Below, piece after piece: positions 46,571-56,983 of a stretch of DNA of 64,000 nt. This DNA comes from Roridomyces roridus (taxonomy: Eukaryota; Basidiomycota; Agaricomycetes; Agaricales; Mycenaceae), in the NCBI GenBank assembly GCA_029378245.1, contig JARKIF010000018.1, forward strand, positions 248,001-312,000, given 5' to 3'. Every line of letters starts with the position of its first letter. The stretch's first letter is position 1. The notes under the pieces are model-generated. The model did no database searches. It saw nothing but the letters and a program-made list of their open reading frames with translations, and was not told the DNA's origin. A program made the position numbers and the translations under genes.

Positions 46571-49229
46571 ATGTCCAATCCTCTCGACCCAGGCGTCCCC
46601 GCCAGACTGAGAAAACGTGGTTCCGTCTGCAAGCTTTGCCTGTGCATGGGACTCATGAGCGTTGGACTATTACTGGCCCTCTTGGTCTACGCACTGGGAA
46701 AAGAGCTTTCCGCCAAATTGGCGCGGCTGTCGCATGCACACATCTACCAAAACCAAACTCTAGACGAGGTCGCCAACCGTTCGAATGTGGTCCGTCCCCT
46801 CATCGACGAAAAACAGACCTTCGATATCGCTGTGAGCGTTTGGTATTCGGAAAATAATGGAACCGGCAAAACCAGTAAATCAGCAATCTACTCTGACATC
46901 GTCTTCCGTGGCCTCCGTCTTGCGGACAAAGACAAATCGAAGAATCTGACCTACAAATTGCCTGTCGCCATCTTGTAAGTTGCACGTACTTACACGATTG
47001 ATGTGATATGAACCCGATTTACAGCAACCGCCTCTATTTGAACAAGAATGAGCTTCGGGGATCCTTCGTCCTAATACCAACTTCCCCTTCCCTCCTTGAC
47101 CAAGTGACGGATTTCTCGACATGGCGGTCTGAAGTGCTTGCGCCATGGGCGCCTGTTCGCTCTTGGCCGTGAGTCATATCCAATAATACCCTCCTTGATG
47201 ATGAATTTCCCGGTAGGTTCCCTCTCGGGGCTATGGACCGCGGACCAGAATTTAAAAGTGTCGCCGATAGAGCGCTGGACTCTTTTGGCTTCTCGATGCC
47301 ACTCCTGGAATTCCATGAGATTGCCAGCCAATGTGCGAATTCAGCAGAGGCAGAACCCGCTTCTGTAAAAGGGAAACAAAGCGCCGACGAAGATCAACAC
47401 GGAGAGGACGATCAGGCAGTCAAAATTGCACTGGGAGAGACCTCGAACGGTGTTCCTCATTTCAATGTCACCCTCAAGGTCGATGATCCCAACAAAAGGA
47501 TTCTCAAACAGCATCCATTCGTCGTGACCCGGTATGTTTTGCTCGTGGGTATGCTCAACACTCACGCTCTTTAAGAACACAAATCCGCGTCGTCGATGAG
47601 ACGCATATCTTCAATCGCAAATTATACAATCAAGAGCACAAGAAGTTGCTCTCAACCTCATCGTTGGTTGGTCTTCCATACATCTCTGTTTAAATCGCTG
47701 ACTTTGCATCCCAGTGCGGACAAGGACCCTATGGGTTGGATGGTGGCGGACTCGGATGGTGCACTGAGAAGACCTACATCAAACGAGGGCACTGGGAAAC
47801 CCGATTGGAGCTCAAAACCACAAACGAATCCCAGTCGGAATGGGCATATGTTCCGTATATCGGTTACGCTGCTTCGGCTGCTGGTCCAAAGGTCCGTTAT
47901 TTCTTATCCAATCCCAAAGAAATTTGACACAAGTCTAGGACCTCGTCCCAATTCCTGTAACCAGAGAAAACTGCACCGAATGGAAGAATACCACTTCGAT
48001 GGATCCTGGTGCAGTGGACTCTCGCGTCCAATCATTGCCTCTCATCTCTCCCCAGAATTCATCGAAATCAATTGGCAGCTCTCTTACTCTGGCCGCAGTC
48101 CTCTCAAGTATTTCGCCGCAGACCAAGTGCCATCACAACGCGTTGTTCACAACGAGACGGAATATAAAAAGAGTCAACAGCATGATTCTGCCGAATTATG
48201 GAGCAAGTATTCTTTCTGGACACAGCTATCTGCGCTCACACTCTCTTTCAAGATGGTTTAGTTGGTCATCGGTTCCACCAAGATGCTCATCCGCGTCGTC
48301 GTCTGTTCATCAAATCACTCGGGTACGTCGTTTGCGTTTTATTGACGTAGATTTGGCTTTCAGCTGACAAGTTTTGAATCTAGCTACGTGCTCTCTCTGC
48401 TCGCAACAATTCTCGACCTATCCTTCTGGTACACAAGAACTTCCACCGTCGGTATCAGCATTTCGGGCACCATTTTACAAGCTGTGCCTGATATTATTGG
48501 GCATGTCCTCGGTGCGGCGGGTGTTATCGAACCCCACATGCAAGGTCTCGAGCGGTTGGTAATCATATGGGCGATTACCGTACTCTTGGGCTTCTTTCTG
48601 CTCACGCCATTGTTGATGCTGAAAACTGTGGCACGGCTTTCCTTCAGTTGGGATTCCTGGATTCCGTCTGTTAGCCGGGCCAGTCCGAATCACAGGGAGC
48701 GCGCCAGTCAGCGGTTAGACTCGTGCACCAGTTGGGTCTTCCAAGCCGCCGTGAGTTTCTCGCGATCAAGTCTTTCAACTTCCTCTGACGAGTCCGGCAG
48801 ATCTGCCTCACACTAACTGCCACCGTCCACATCTTTGAATTTCCCTTTGACTACGAGCTCATCGCATCGCTCCACCCAGCGCGCGTCCCAACTGACTTGG
48901 ACTGGGATATCTCCAGCCCTCTTATCCGCATCTACTTAACCACCTGGTTCCCCCTCCAACTAACAGGCCAAGTATCCCAAATCCTCCTCAATCACCGCTC
49001 CAAAACCTTCTCTGGAGCATATAAACTTACGATCCTCATCCGTTGTATCCACACCGTGTTGGAGTCGTTCAGATTTCTTCCGTTTGTGGTTGGGAGGTAT
49101 GATGCGCGGCCGGGGTTATCACTTTTGGGACTTGTGCAGTGGATGGTTCTTGGGATGTTTGTGTGGCAGGCGGTCGTGTATCCAAAAGTGACGCTGAAGA
49201 TAGAGCAGGAGGATGAAGACGAAGAATGA
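46571..49229 (+). CDS. Multi-spanning membrane protein of unknown function
   Basis: Start MSNPLDPGVPARLRKRG, then a first membrane segment (LCMGLMSVGLLLALLVYAL). A long, largely extracytoplasmic region follows with potential N-glycosylation sites (QNQT, ENNGT, KNLT) and the block FDIAVSVWYSENNGTG. Later exons encode several hydrophobic helices (LLATILDLSFWYTR, LERLVIIWAITVLLGFFLL, LSLLGLVQWMVLGMFVWQAV). The C-terminus is acidic (KIEQEDEDEE). Many short introns; frame appears continuous though not every junction was verified. The family looks fungal-specific and unnamed. It lies just right of the Copia 2 insertion, which may affect its promoter. Confidence 0.65.
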
Positions 49230-50708
49230 GGTACTATGCGTTGTTTTAATTGCGTTGGAATCGAGTTGTGTTTACGCTCGACCTTTTTGGTATATCACTG
49301 TGAGGCCAGGAAGACCGGAGAGACTCGGTCAAGTTGAACCAGATGCAAACGTAACGATTCTTCGTCCGGACCTCCCCCTGGATCTTCGGCGTCACCTTTC
49401 AGTGTAGTCTTGTCGGGCTCCCATCGGCCGCTGGTAAGCGTTATTGGATTCATGGCCAAACCTTCAACGAGTTTCGTCTTAGAGAAATCCAGCGTCGCTT
49501 TGACTCGGAACTCCAAGATACAACGTGCTGATTTCGTCGTAGCAAGCTTCAATTCCTGTCAAGCGCGACGACGTCGAAGAAAGATCCCCTTGATCCCCTG
49601 GCAACACTTGCGAAATTGGCGGGGCAGAACTAAGAACTTGGATGGAACAATCGTTTTTCGTGCTGCCAGTGTGTGTGTACGTAGTAGGTATTCCCAAAAA
49701 GAGAAGAGCGACGAATCGGATGCGATGTTGTGGGAGAGGACAAGCTGTAGGATCATTTCTTGATGCCAACTGATCGGCATCTCTTTCTCTTCCCCACGAA
49801 TCTCCTACTCAACTCAAGTTCTCAAGCGACAAACGTCGACGGCTTCACGACTCATGTGCAGTCAGGGAAACGCCTTCCGGAAGCCTTATCTATCGAGTCT
49901 GAATCTTGCGGGACTGGGGAATCCTCGCACTTTCTTGACTCGGACCTGGTGGCAACGAGTCGAATCTGTAATGTGATGAGGGGACTAACCGCTACAGGAT
50001 CCGTTGCTTCAATATCAGAGTCAATCCAACCGCTTTGGACGATGGTCTGTCCCTGGGTTGATCTGGACGGAACTCTCCGTGCTTGTTCTGTTTCATGAAG
50101 CATTCGGGCTGGTCCAGCTATAGTCAGGCTTCAAAATTGCTTCCATGAAATGATTGACGAGGAACGACCAATAAACTCGGGGGACAGCGGGTTTTGACTA
50201 AACTCAGACAATCCGTCCCGAGTGCCGTGGATGAGAACAACCCTCTTCCGGTAAGCGGCGACGCTGAGCACACTCAGGCGTTGTCGGTGGGAATCACTTC
50301 GCCTCGAAACCTTGCGTCTCTAACGGACTTGATTCCAGAGCCTTCGAGCGTTGAAGCGCGTTCTTAATATTGCAAGCGAACAAATAGCAGACTCTGCGCA
50401 TGATGTTGCTCGTACCATGTTTGTCCGTCGAATCATTCAACTATCGTCCTGAAGAATGATGAATGTGGTAAAATATGGTGCGTATGTGAAATTCTACACT
50501 CGGTCAAGGCGACGTCGAACTGGATGGAGACAAGAACTTTCGCCAAGAGATAGTCTACAATGACAGATTTCTCATAAACGTCCAATCCAGGCCGTATTCA
50601 TCACCGGGATTTCAGCGCCATCGACACTCGCTGTATAATTATCCAGGGACGGCCCAAGTATTTAACGGCGCCAGAAGACTGTGGAGGGCAGACCAACCTA
50701 CTCATACT
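49230..50708. other. Non-coding flank and promoter region of the secreted-peptide gene A
   Basis: No gene supported in 49230-49886. From about 49887 the sequence belongs to the left unit of the tandem duplication described separately. Just upstream of gene A it contains TATAATTATCC (about 50633) and AAGTATTTAACGG, the latter conserved before gene B as AAGTATTTAACGG. Confidence 0.45.
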
Positions 50709-50976
50709 ATGCAGATTCAGTTTACTGCACTTTTCATCCTCGTCACTTTGACGATTGTGTCTGCACACCCAGTCGCTGTTGGTGAGCACTGTCTTCTTTG
50801 AACTTCGCCTCCGTTAACAGATACTAGATGGGTTGACCGGGGACTTGGCCGTGAAACGCTGCATCATGAAGCGTGGTGTAGAGGCTTGTGCAGTTATACT
50901 CGAGCCGGAAACTCGTGGGGAGGATTATATACTTGAGCCCGTGGGTCGCCGCAGCAGCACCCCCCTCGACGTCTGA
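50709..50976 (+). CDS. Secreted peptide precursor A (one Kex2-site repeat)
   Basis: 73 residues from two exons (50709-50781, 50828-50976; intron 46 nt). Residues 1-20 form a signal peptide (MQIQFTALFILVTLTIVSA). The mature part has one repeat, DGLTGDLAVKRCIMKRGVEA followed by CAVILEPETRGE, then a tail YILEPVGRRSSTPLDV. The repeat holds two Lys-Arg sites and two cysteines eight residues apart. The acceptor at 50827 is chosen because it gives the frame shared with gene B; differences among the four repeats fall mostly at third positions of that frame. An acceptor at 50820 would give a different frame (TRWVDRGLGRETLHHE) and is rejected on that ground. Likely processed in the Golgi. Function unknown. 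Confidence 0.7.
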
Positions 50977-51431
50977 GATTTGTAACCAGTATCTATCGAA
51001 TCTGAATCTTGCGGGACTCGGGAATCCTCGCACTCAGTTCGACACCTGGTGACAACGAGTGGAATCTGGGATGCGATGAGGGCAATGGCCGCTGCAAGAT
51101 CCTTCGCTTCAATATCAGAGTCAATTCAACCGCTTCGGACGATGGTCTGTCCCTGGGTTGACCTGGACAGGAACTCTCTGTGCTTGTTTTGTTTCATGAA
51201 ACATTCGGGCTAGTAGTCAACATTGTATCCATGAAATTATTGACGAGGTGCGAGCGATTACCGCGGGGGACAGTGGGCTCGGACTAAATTCATCCCAGAT
51301 TCCCAGTGCCGTGGATGAGAACAACCCTCTTCCGGTAAGCGGCCGTTCTAACGGGCTTGATCTCAGAGCAAGTTCGAGTGTCGATTTGGCCGAAAGGCGC
51401 GTTCGTGATATTACAAGCGAGCAAATAAATA

Positions 51432-51974
51432 CAGTCAAACCCCTCAAAACCCATAGCTCTCGGTGGCAGCCTATAGGTATGGCTTTTGAGGGGGTATGGG
51501 TCTAGAGAAAAATCATAAAAATAAATCATAACTGTTGATTTTTCGAACCCGCACAGGACGCCGTCTTTCAGTGAGCCATGGGACAGTCTTCGGAGTGTCC
51601 CTTACCAAACATGCAATTTCGGCCCAATTTCAGCCCGAAATGGGTGTTTCCCAGCGCATCAAAGTCATACCACTGTATGAAATCACTCTATATGGGTCAT
51701 TTTGCTTTTCCCTGACTACCGCTTGCATTCTCCGCCCATCGGCAGCTATCGGTGTCGGCAAAAATAGGCAAAATGATGGTGCCGATACGGATCAATCTTC
51801 CTTATATGGTAATGTTATGGGTTTTGACCGTCGATTCCGCCCAATTTTGCTATAGATCATGGGTTATGGGTTCGGTACCAAATTTCCCCGCCCACCAACT
51901 TGGTTACAGCAAAAATCCATGGGTCTCAAGGGGTTATGGGTTTACAGGGGTATGGGTTACGAGAGGTTCGACTG
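51432..51974. mobile_element. Tc1/mariner-pogo-like MITE
   Basis: 543 bp flanked by TA on both sides (51430-51431, 51975-51976). Ends are inverted: left CAGTCAAACCCCTCAAAACC, right (reverse complement) CAGTCGAACCTCTCGTAACC. TA target duplication with CAGTCRAACC ends fits the Tc1/mariner superfamily, pogo/Fot1 branch. No transposase. The interior has repeated ATGGGTTATGGGT-like motifs near both ends. It is absent from the paired unit of the tandem duplication, so it inserted after that duplication. Confidence 0.85.
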
Positions 51975-52702
51975 TAGACGCAGCAGACCCTGCATCGGCA
52001 TGATGTTGCTCGTAATATGATGCTCAACCGTCGAGTTGATCAGTCAACTGTCGTCCTGAAGAATGATGAATGTAGTCTGAGGAGGATACGGTGCGTGTGT
52101 GTGTGTGTGACATTTGACACTGGGTCAGGACAGAATACAATTTTGTCAAGTTGTTGCCACTGGCCCACGACTCTACTAGTCTCACCAACCAGACGGCTAA
52201 TCCACCCTAAAAGAGAACCTTAGCCGTCTGGACCGATTGTCGCCAATCTTGAACGCGCAGGGTCGGGGTTAATAGATGGCGGTTTGGGAACTCAAATGTA
52301 TGAAATGTATTATACACGTACCCACTCCACGTCTGTATCATTCAACCATTTTTGAAAAAATACACGGTTCCATGCCCGGATTCAATGTGCTATGTCTACC
52401 GCATCTGTTACATCCTCGCGGGCACTGGAGGCGACGCCATCTATCCAGGTCTCAGGGATGGGTCGAAGTAACAAGCGAGGGAACGCTCCGTGCCTCGCAC
52501 TACTTGAATCCAACGGGCGTACCGAGATTCAATACCAAATCCTGACACAGATTTCTCATGAATGCTAATTCAAGTCCGTAATTATCACCGTGGTTTCCAG
52601 CGCCATCGACAGTTGGCCGATTGGTGTATAAGTCATCGAGGGTCAGGCCAAGTATTTAACGGGGCCAGAAAATCGGAGAGGGCAGACCAACCTACTCATA
52701 CT

Positions 52703-53229
52703 ATGCAGATTCAGTTTACTGCCCTTTTTTTCTCCCTCGTCACTTTGACGATCGTGTCTGCACACCCGGTCGCTGTTGGTGAGCAATGTATCGTTTGAAC
52801 TTGGCCTCCTTTAACAGATGTATTAGATGGGTTGAGCGAGGACTTGGCCATAAAACGCTGTATCTTGAAGCGTGGTGTACAGGCTTGCGCGGTTATACTC
52901 GAGCCGGAAACTCGTGGGGAGGGTGAGCAATGTCTCCTTTGAACTCGGCCTCCGTTAACAAATATCAGATGGGTTGGACTTGGCCATAAAACGCTGTATC
53001 CTGAAGCGTGGTGTAGAAGCTTGCGCAGTTGCGCCGGAAACTCGTGGGGAGGGTGAGCAATGTCTCATTTGAACTCGGCCTCCGCTAACAGATATTAGAT
53101 GGGTTGAACGGGGACTTGGCCGCAAAACGCTGTATCCTGAAGCGTGGTGTAGAGGCTTGCGTGGCTATAGTCGAGCCGGAAACTCGTGGGGAGGCTGTTA
53201 TCCTGGAGCCAGAAACCCGCCGTGGTTGA
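52703..53229 (+). CDS. Secreted peptide precursor B (three Kex2-site repeats on separate exons)
   Basis: 128 residues from four exons: 52703-52778, 52827-52922, 52969-53052, 53099-53229. Exon 1 encodes a signal peptide nearly identical to gene A (MQIQFTALFFSLVTLTIVSA). Exons 2, 3 and 4 each encode one repeat: DGL..DLA(I/A)KRCILKRGV(Q/E)AC then (A/V)-rich, then PETRGE. Every repeat has two Lys-Arg sites and a C-x8-C pair. The last repeat adds AVILEPETRRG. Every intron is phase 1, so exons can be added or lost without frame change. Introns 2 and 3 are near copies of each other (46 nt each). The plan is that of Kex2-processed repeat proteins or fungal RiPP precursors. Product, modification and role are unknown. 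Confidence 0.75.
52779..53150 (+). repeat. Tandem intron-exon cassettes within peptide gene B
   Basis: Three direct units of about 120-145 bp. Each begins GTGAGCAATGT, runs through CTCGGCCTCCG-TAACA and the AG-ATGGGTTG acceptor, and covers one repeat exon ending GAAACTCGTGGGGAGG. Gene A has a single unit. The first unit is slightly diverged in its intron. Confidence 0.85.
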
Positions 53230-53364
53230 AAATATGTAGCCAAGAACCCTTATTGGGAAAGGATATCGGATCTCCGCATTTTAACTCCGCCCATCATGCC
53301 AAGACAACGACTATAATTGAAAATTCTTGTCAGGAACGTCCACCATCGTTGAGTGCAATTGCCA

Positions 53365-54010
53365 ATGTGGCTCTTCCACACCCTCCTCTGCGTTCTGGGA
53401 TGCGCCGCCTTCGCCAACGCCATCTACTACATCGACGACCAGGACAGCTCCATCACCTACAACTCAAGCGCCGGCGTTGGCTATGGCGAGAAATGGCACA
53501 AGTATTCCCATGAAAAGTCGAATAGCCTGGCTGTTTCTGTTGACGAGAGTATTTGCTTCGGAGGAACTGCGTGAGTGTCTGTCACCCCTTTCTATCAAGT
53601 ATTCTCATCGCCCTCCAGGACCTGTGAGTCTTCCGCCAGGCATTCAAATTCAATCTCAGCAATCAACAGATACGACTTGCTACACCTCGGACCATTGCAC
53701 GCTGACCATCCCTTTCAACGGCACCGGAATAACCCTATTCGTGCCGCAAGATGTCGGCGACATCTACAACACATCCATCTCCCTCGATGGTGGACCTCCC
53801 TCTGTGCATTTTGCGTACACGCCCCCCAACGCGACGGCCGAGGCGTACAACGTCACCTTGTACGATATTCAAAATCTCGAATGGACGACACATAGCCTCC
53901 AAGTTGAGCTCATTGGGATGAGGCTGATATTTGATTTTGCCGCCGTTACGGGTGATCAACCTACGTCGTCCAGCGCGGCAGTACCTAGAGCTGCGGCGTC
54001 TTTATCGTAA
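53365..54010 (+). CDS. Secreted glycoprotein of a basidiomycete extracellular family, with a 5-nt microexon
   Basis: 183 residues. Signal peptide MWLFHTLLCVLGCAAFANA, then IYYIDDQDSSITYNSSAG and ESICFGGTATYT. The distal part reads CTLTIPFNGTGITLFVPQDVGD, SISLDGGPPSVHFAYTPPN and YNVTLYDIQNLEW. N-glycosylation sites are frequent. This layout (DD-x-D-x-x-I-x-Y, G-TATYT, FNGTGI-LFV) recurs in secreted or membrane-anchored proteins of mushrooms with a jelly-roll-like ectodomain, but no transmembrane helix follows here. Frame between exons 53365-53570 and 53670-54010 needs a 5-nt exon at 53619-53623, bounded by introns of 48 and 46 nt; one long intron would break the frame. Confidence 0.7.
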
Positions 54011-54672
54011 CGAAATCACCTTCTCGGTGCCGACTTACGCTCACTCATTGTTCCACCAGGTCGATGACTCTCGCTCTTACGGCTGCAGCTTTCTACCTTA
54101 GCTAAACTGCATCTCAGCATGCCTTCGTCTACATTACCCATTTTTACCGCGGATTTCCGCTAATTTGTGGCATGTTTCGTTTCAACTGGGTTCAAGGATA
54201 GTAGCCGTCGTGGACTACGACAGAAGCAGTGATTTTAACACCCGAACCAAGATCGTCTTTTTTCAACTTGGTTTAAATTTGGGCTCGCCTTGAATTCGGG
54301 ACTGCGATGTTTGAATCAGCCATGATGCAGCTGAAAATCCCCATGTGGAGACCCGGGGTGCTCTGCCAAAACGGTCGGAGTCGGAAAATTGCCAATTGGT
54401 CGTGCTAAACTCAGTGCTCTCAAGAAACCCGGGTTGGCCCACGCGGGATCATTGACTCTGACCACCAGACCACGGGTGTGGGCGGAGGCTGGCAAGCGGC
54501 GGCGGGTCACGCCGTGACTTACGCTGATGTCGTGATCCGACAGCCAATCAAGTATACACAAAGTTTCCGAGTTACGGTCAACTCCGTCAACTTCAATCCG
54601 TTTCACGTATATTCTCAAGCATGTACCTTACAAGCATACTTACATGGTCCTCAGATAGATACAATTCTTATT
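54011..54672. other. Intergenic, no gene seen
   Basis: Convergent spacer between the secreted glycoprotein and the vWA gene. Open frames at 54316-54618 (minus) and 54478-54810 (plus) overlap each other and lack features. Confidence 0.5.
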
Positions 54673-55897
54673 TCACTTCTTGTTCTTCTGCTCGTCTATG
54701 CGACGATTGATACCCCCCAAGAGCGACTTGATCAGTCCGTCTGCGGTGATGGGGTTGAGTCGAGAGTACGGTGTTGTGTCGACAATGTCCTGGGCCGCAA
54801 GAATGAATAAAAAAGATTGCAACGAGTTGGAAGACTCACTCGGATTTGACCATCGCGATGTAAATCATCATCGAGCTCTTTGAGAGCTTGGGTCGCTTTC
54901 TCGTCGTTGCCTATTTGAACGAATTGGATTCCGAGCTGTATCATGCACAAGTTCCTCAGGGCCGAGAGACGTCGGGCAGCGTCAAGGATGGTGTGCTTGG
55001 GGCTATCGGCTAGATTGGATATAAGACGAACATCAGGGTATTAGTGGGGGATATACTCACTGGCTTCGCCGTCTGTGATAACAATGAGGTTGACCCGCTT
55101 TATTTCTTCATTGGTGAGTGTGTCCCGTGGGGTGCCGTCTGGGTCGATGGTGCAAGTTTCTAACTGGAGGAGCAGAGGCTTTAGGATCTGGTCCAAGCGC
55201 TCTCCAGTCGGTGTGAGACCCTCGGGTCGAACACTGTTAAACACGTCGTTGACCTCCGCGGAGGACTGAGAGATTGATAAGTTGGAGACAGAAAAATGGG
55301 GGAAATGATCACCCACCTTGAGATGCAGAGCCGAGTTCCTGTTATTGAGAAAGTGGATGTCGATCCCATCTTTGTCGTACTGTGCAGCAATCTCGGCGAG
55401 TTTCGAGAGCGCTTGTCCTGCCTGCGACGCAGTTGAGTCTATTGTGCATTCAGAAGCAGATAAAACCCACCTCCTCCCACCGGGTAACGCCTCTATGCGA
55501 ACCCGAGAGTGCCATCGAGCCAGAATCGTCCAAGAGAATGACGGTGTCATATTTGCTCAGGATCTCGAATGCATTCTCCAGAGACTCCTTTCGCAGGGGT
55601 CTATTGAGATCTAGGGGAATGTGAGACCCTGGTTTAACAACGCCACAACGATTACGAACAATTTCTCGAATTGTATCTCGACGGCTTCCATTTGGACTTT
55701 GACACGACGGTGTCGTACGATGGAGGTGCGTCATTCCGAGTGTCGGCTGAGCGACTTCGACCATGGGAGAAGATGGTTGAGAGAAACGACCGCCTGCGAC
55801 TGGGGCCAGCATCGGGTAGAGGAGAGTCGATGGGGAGATACGAGGATGATTTGGATTGAGGGACCAGCGAGTCGATTGGTGGTTTCAAGTCAGACAT
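54673..55897 (-). CDS. von Willebrand factor A (vWA) domain protein
   Basis: Start MSDLKPPIDSLVPQSKSSSY at 55897. A Ser/Arg-rich N-terminus ends APPSYDTVV. A 55-nt intron (GTAATC...AATAG) joins it to PLRKESLENAFEILSKYDTV. The MIDAS motif reads LLDDSGSM (D-x-S-x-S), with the later Thr in EGLTPTGERL and Asp in LIVITDGEA, so a divalent metal site is complete. The C-terminal part includes MIQLGIQFVQIGNDEKATQA and LIKSLLGGINRRIDEQKN, stop 54673. This is a cytosolic copine-like vWA protein of the type common in fungi; the ligand is unknown. Confidence 0.82.
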
Positions 55898-56983
55898 GCT
55901 AGGAGAGTGTGTGTGGGGGATTTAAGAAGAAGAAGTGGCTGTTGAACTTTGAGGGTACATGGTCTTTAAGAACCCGGACTGACAACAATTGCGCTGTCCC
56001 ACGCCTTGTGGGGACGTCAGATCGACACTGCCTCTGTCCCAGTATAGAAATCCTAGTTCTTCTGGAAGCGCCCTGAAACGGGCCGTGATTAAGCAGTGAA
56101 GATAGTGAATTAGCGGTCCCTAGTCTGCACAGGATTCTTCTCCCTATCCGCCGCTTAATTTTGCCTTTGAATGCGAAAAAACATGACAGATCAAAATTTA
56201 ACTGGTTGAGCGCTCAACAGAGGAGCGTGGAGAATAATTCGGGATTACTTGAACCTGCAGATACAGCTTGCAGCAGGAGAATATTACAACCCGTGCAGTG
56301 CGATTGGTATTCTCCCAGTCAAATTTGCAAAGAAGGATCGAGGATAGCTGTGTATGCATATGCGCCAGTCAAGTCGAACAGAGTCGAACCCAGTCTGATT
56401 GCAAGAATGCGCCGATGTTTAAAGCAGTATGAATGAAATCAGAGGCTGTAAGCGCCAGGCAACACGACAGGTGACTTATTGGGCGCCCGTTTGAGATGGA
56501 TTTCAGAAAGAAAGAGAGAGGAGGGCCGTTCAATCGCGCTTTCGGGTCGAGATCCGAGAAATGGAGGGAAACACACAAAGAAGCTGTCGCCCGCTTCAAA
56601 TTATACGACGCCGCAAGTGGGTTGAATTCCAAACTCTCCATTTCCGGAGCAGGTTTACCTTGATCAAGATCCACCTACCACCACCGAAGAGCAGACGCAG
56701 CACAAACGAACAACGCCAGACGATTCACGAGTAACAGCTTCAAGTTGCTGCTTGGAGCTTGAAGTTCGATCGGAGACGTGAGCTCGTAACGCCGCCGGGG
56801 TTTCGGCATCGATCGTTTCCGGAACAGCTCTGGGAGCGGGATACTGAGCACTGGGCAGGAGAAATGCTAGACGCTCCCGAGGGGTCCAATGGGCCAATGA
56901 TCGCGAAGAGCACAAGTTGGCATGTTCCCAAATGGGAACCAAGGCACAGCCACGTCTTGTCTCTTGAACCGAGTCATCTCTCA
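55898..56983. other. Intergenic region between the vWA gene and HAM1
   Basis: No supported gene. Open frames at 56161-56436, 56369-56674 and 56664-57128 lack start context, splice logic or motifs; the last is antisense to HAM1. Confidence 0.5.

Larger units (their letters stand above)
49887..53250 (+). repeat. Tandem segmental duplication carrying two secreted-peptide genes
   Basis: Unit 1 (about 49887-50990) and unit 2 (about 50991-53250) start with the same sequence (TATCTATCGA-TCTGAATCTTG) and stay collinear. Shared blocks include GAACAACCCTCTTCCGGTAAGC, GTCCTGAAGAATGATGAATG and AGGGCAGACCAACC. Unit 2 begins directly after the gene A stop region. It is longer because of a TA-flanked MITE (51432-51974), a further unmatched stretch (about 52190-52540) and extra gene cassettes. 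Confidence 0.8.

Noticed and set aside
49410..50103. Several open frames of 70-117 codons on both strands
   Set aside because: They overlap each other, have no recognisable motifs and include part of the duplicated non-coding flank.
50821..50934. Alternative frame of peptide gene A (TRWVDRGLGRETLHHE...)
   Set aside because: Needs the acceptor at 50820. In gene B the same frame is not maintained across repeats, while the KR/PETRGE frame is, and substitutions favour third positions of the latter.
51700..51974. GGGTTATGGG motifs considered as an internal telomere tract
   Set aside because: They are not a continuous TTAGGG array and lie inside a TA-flanked inverted-repeat element.
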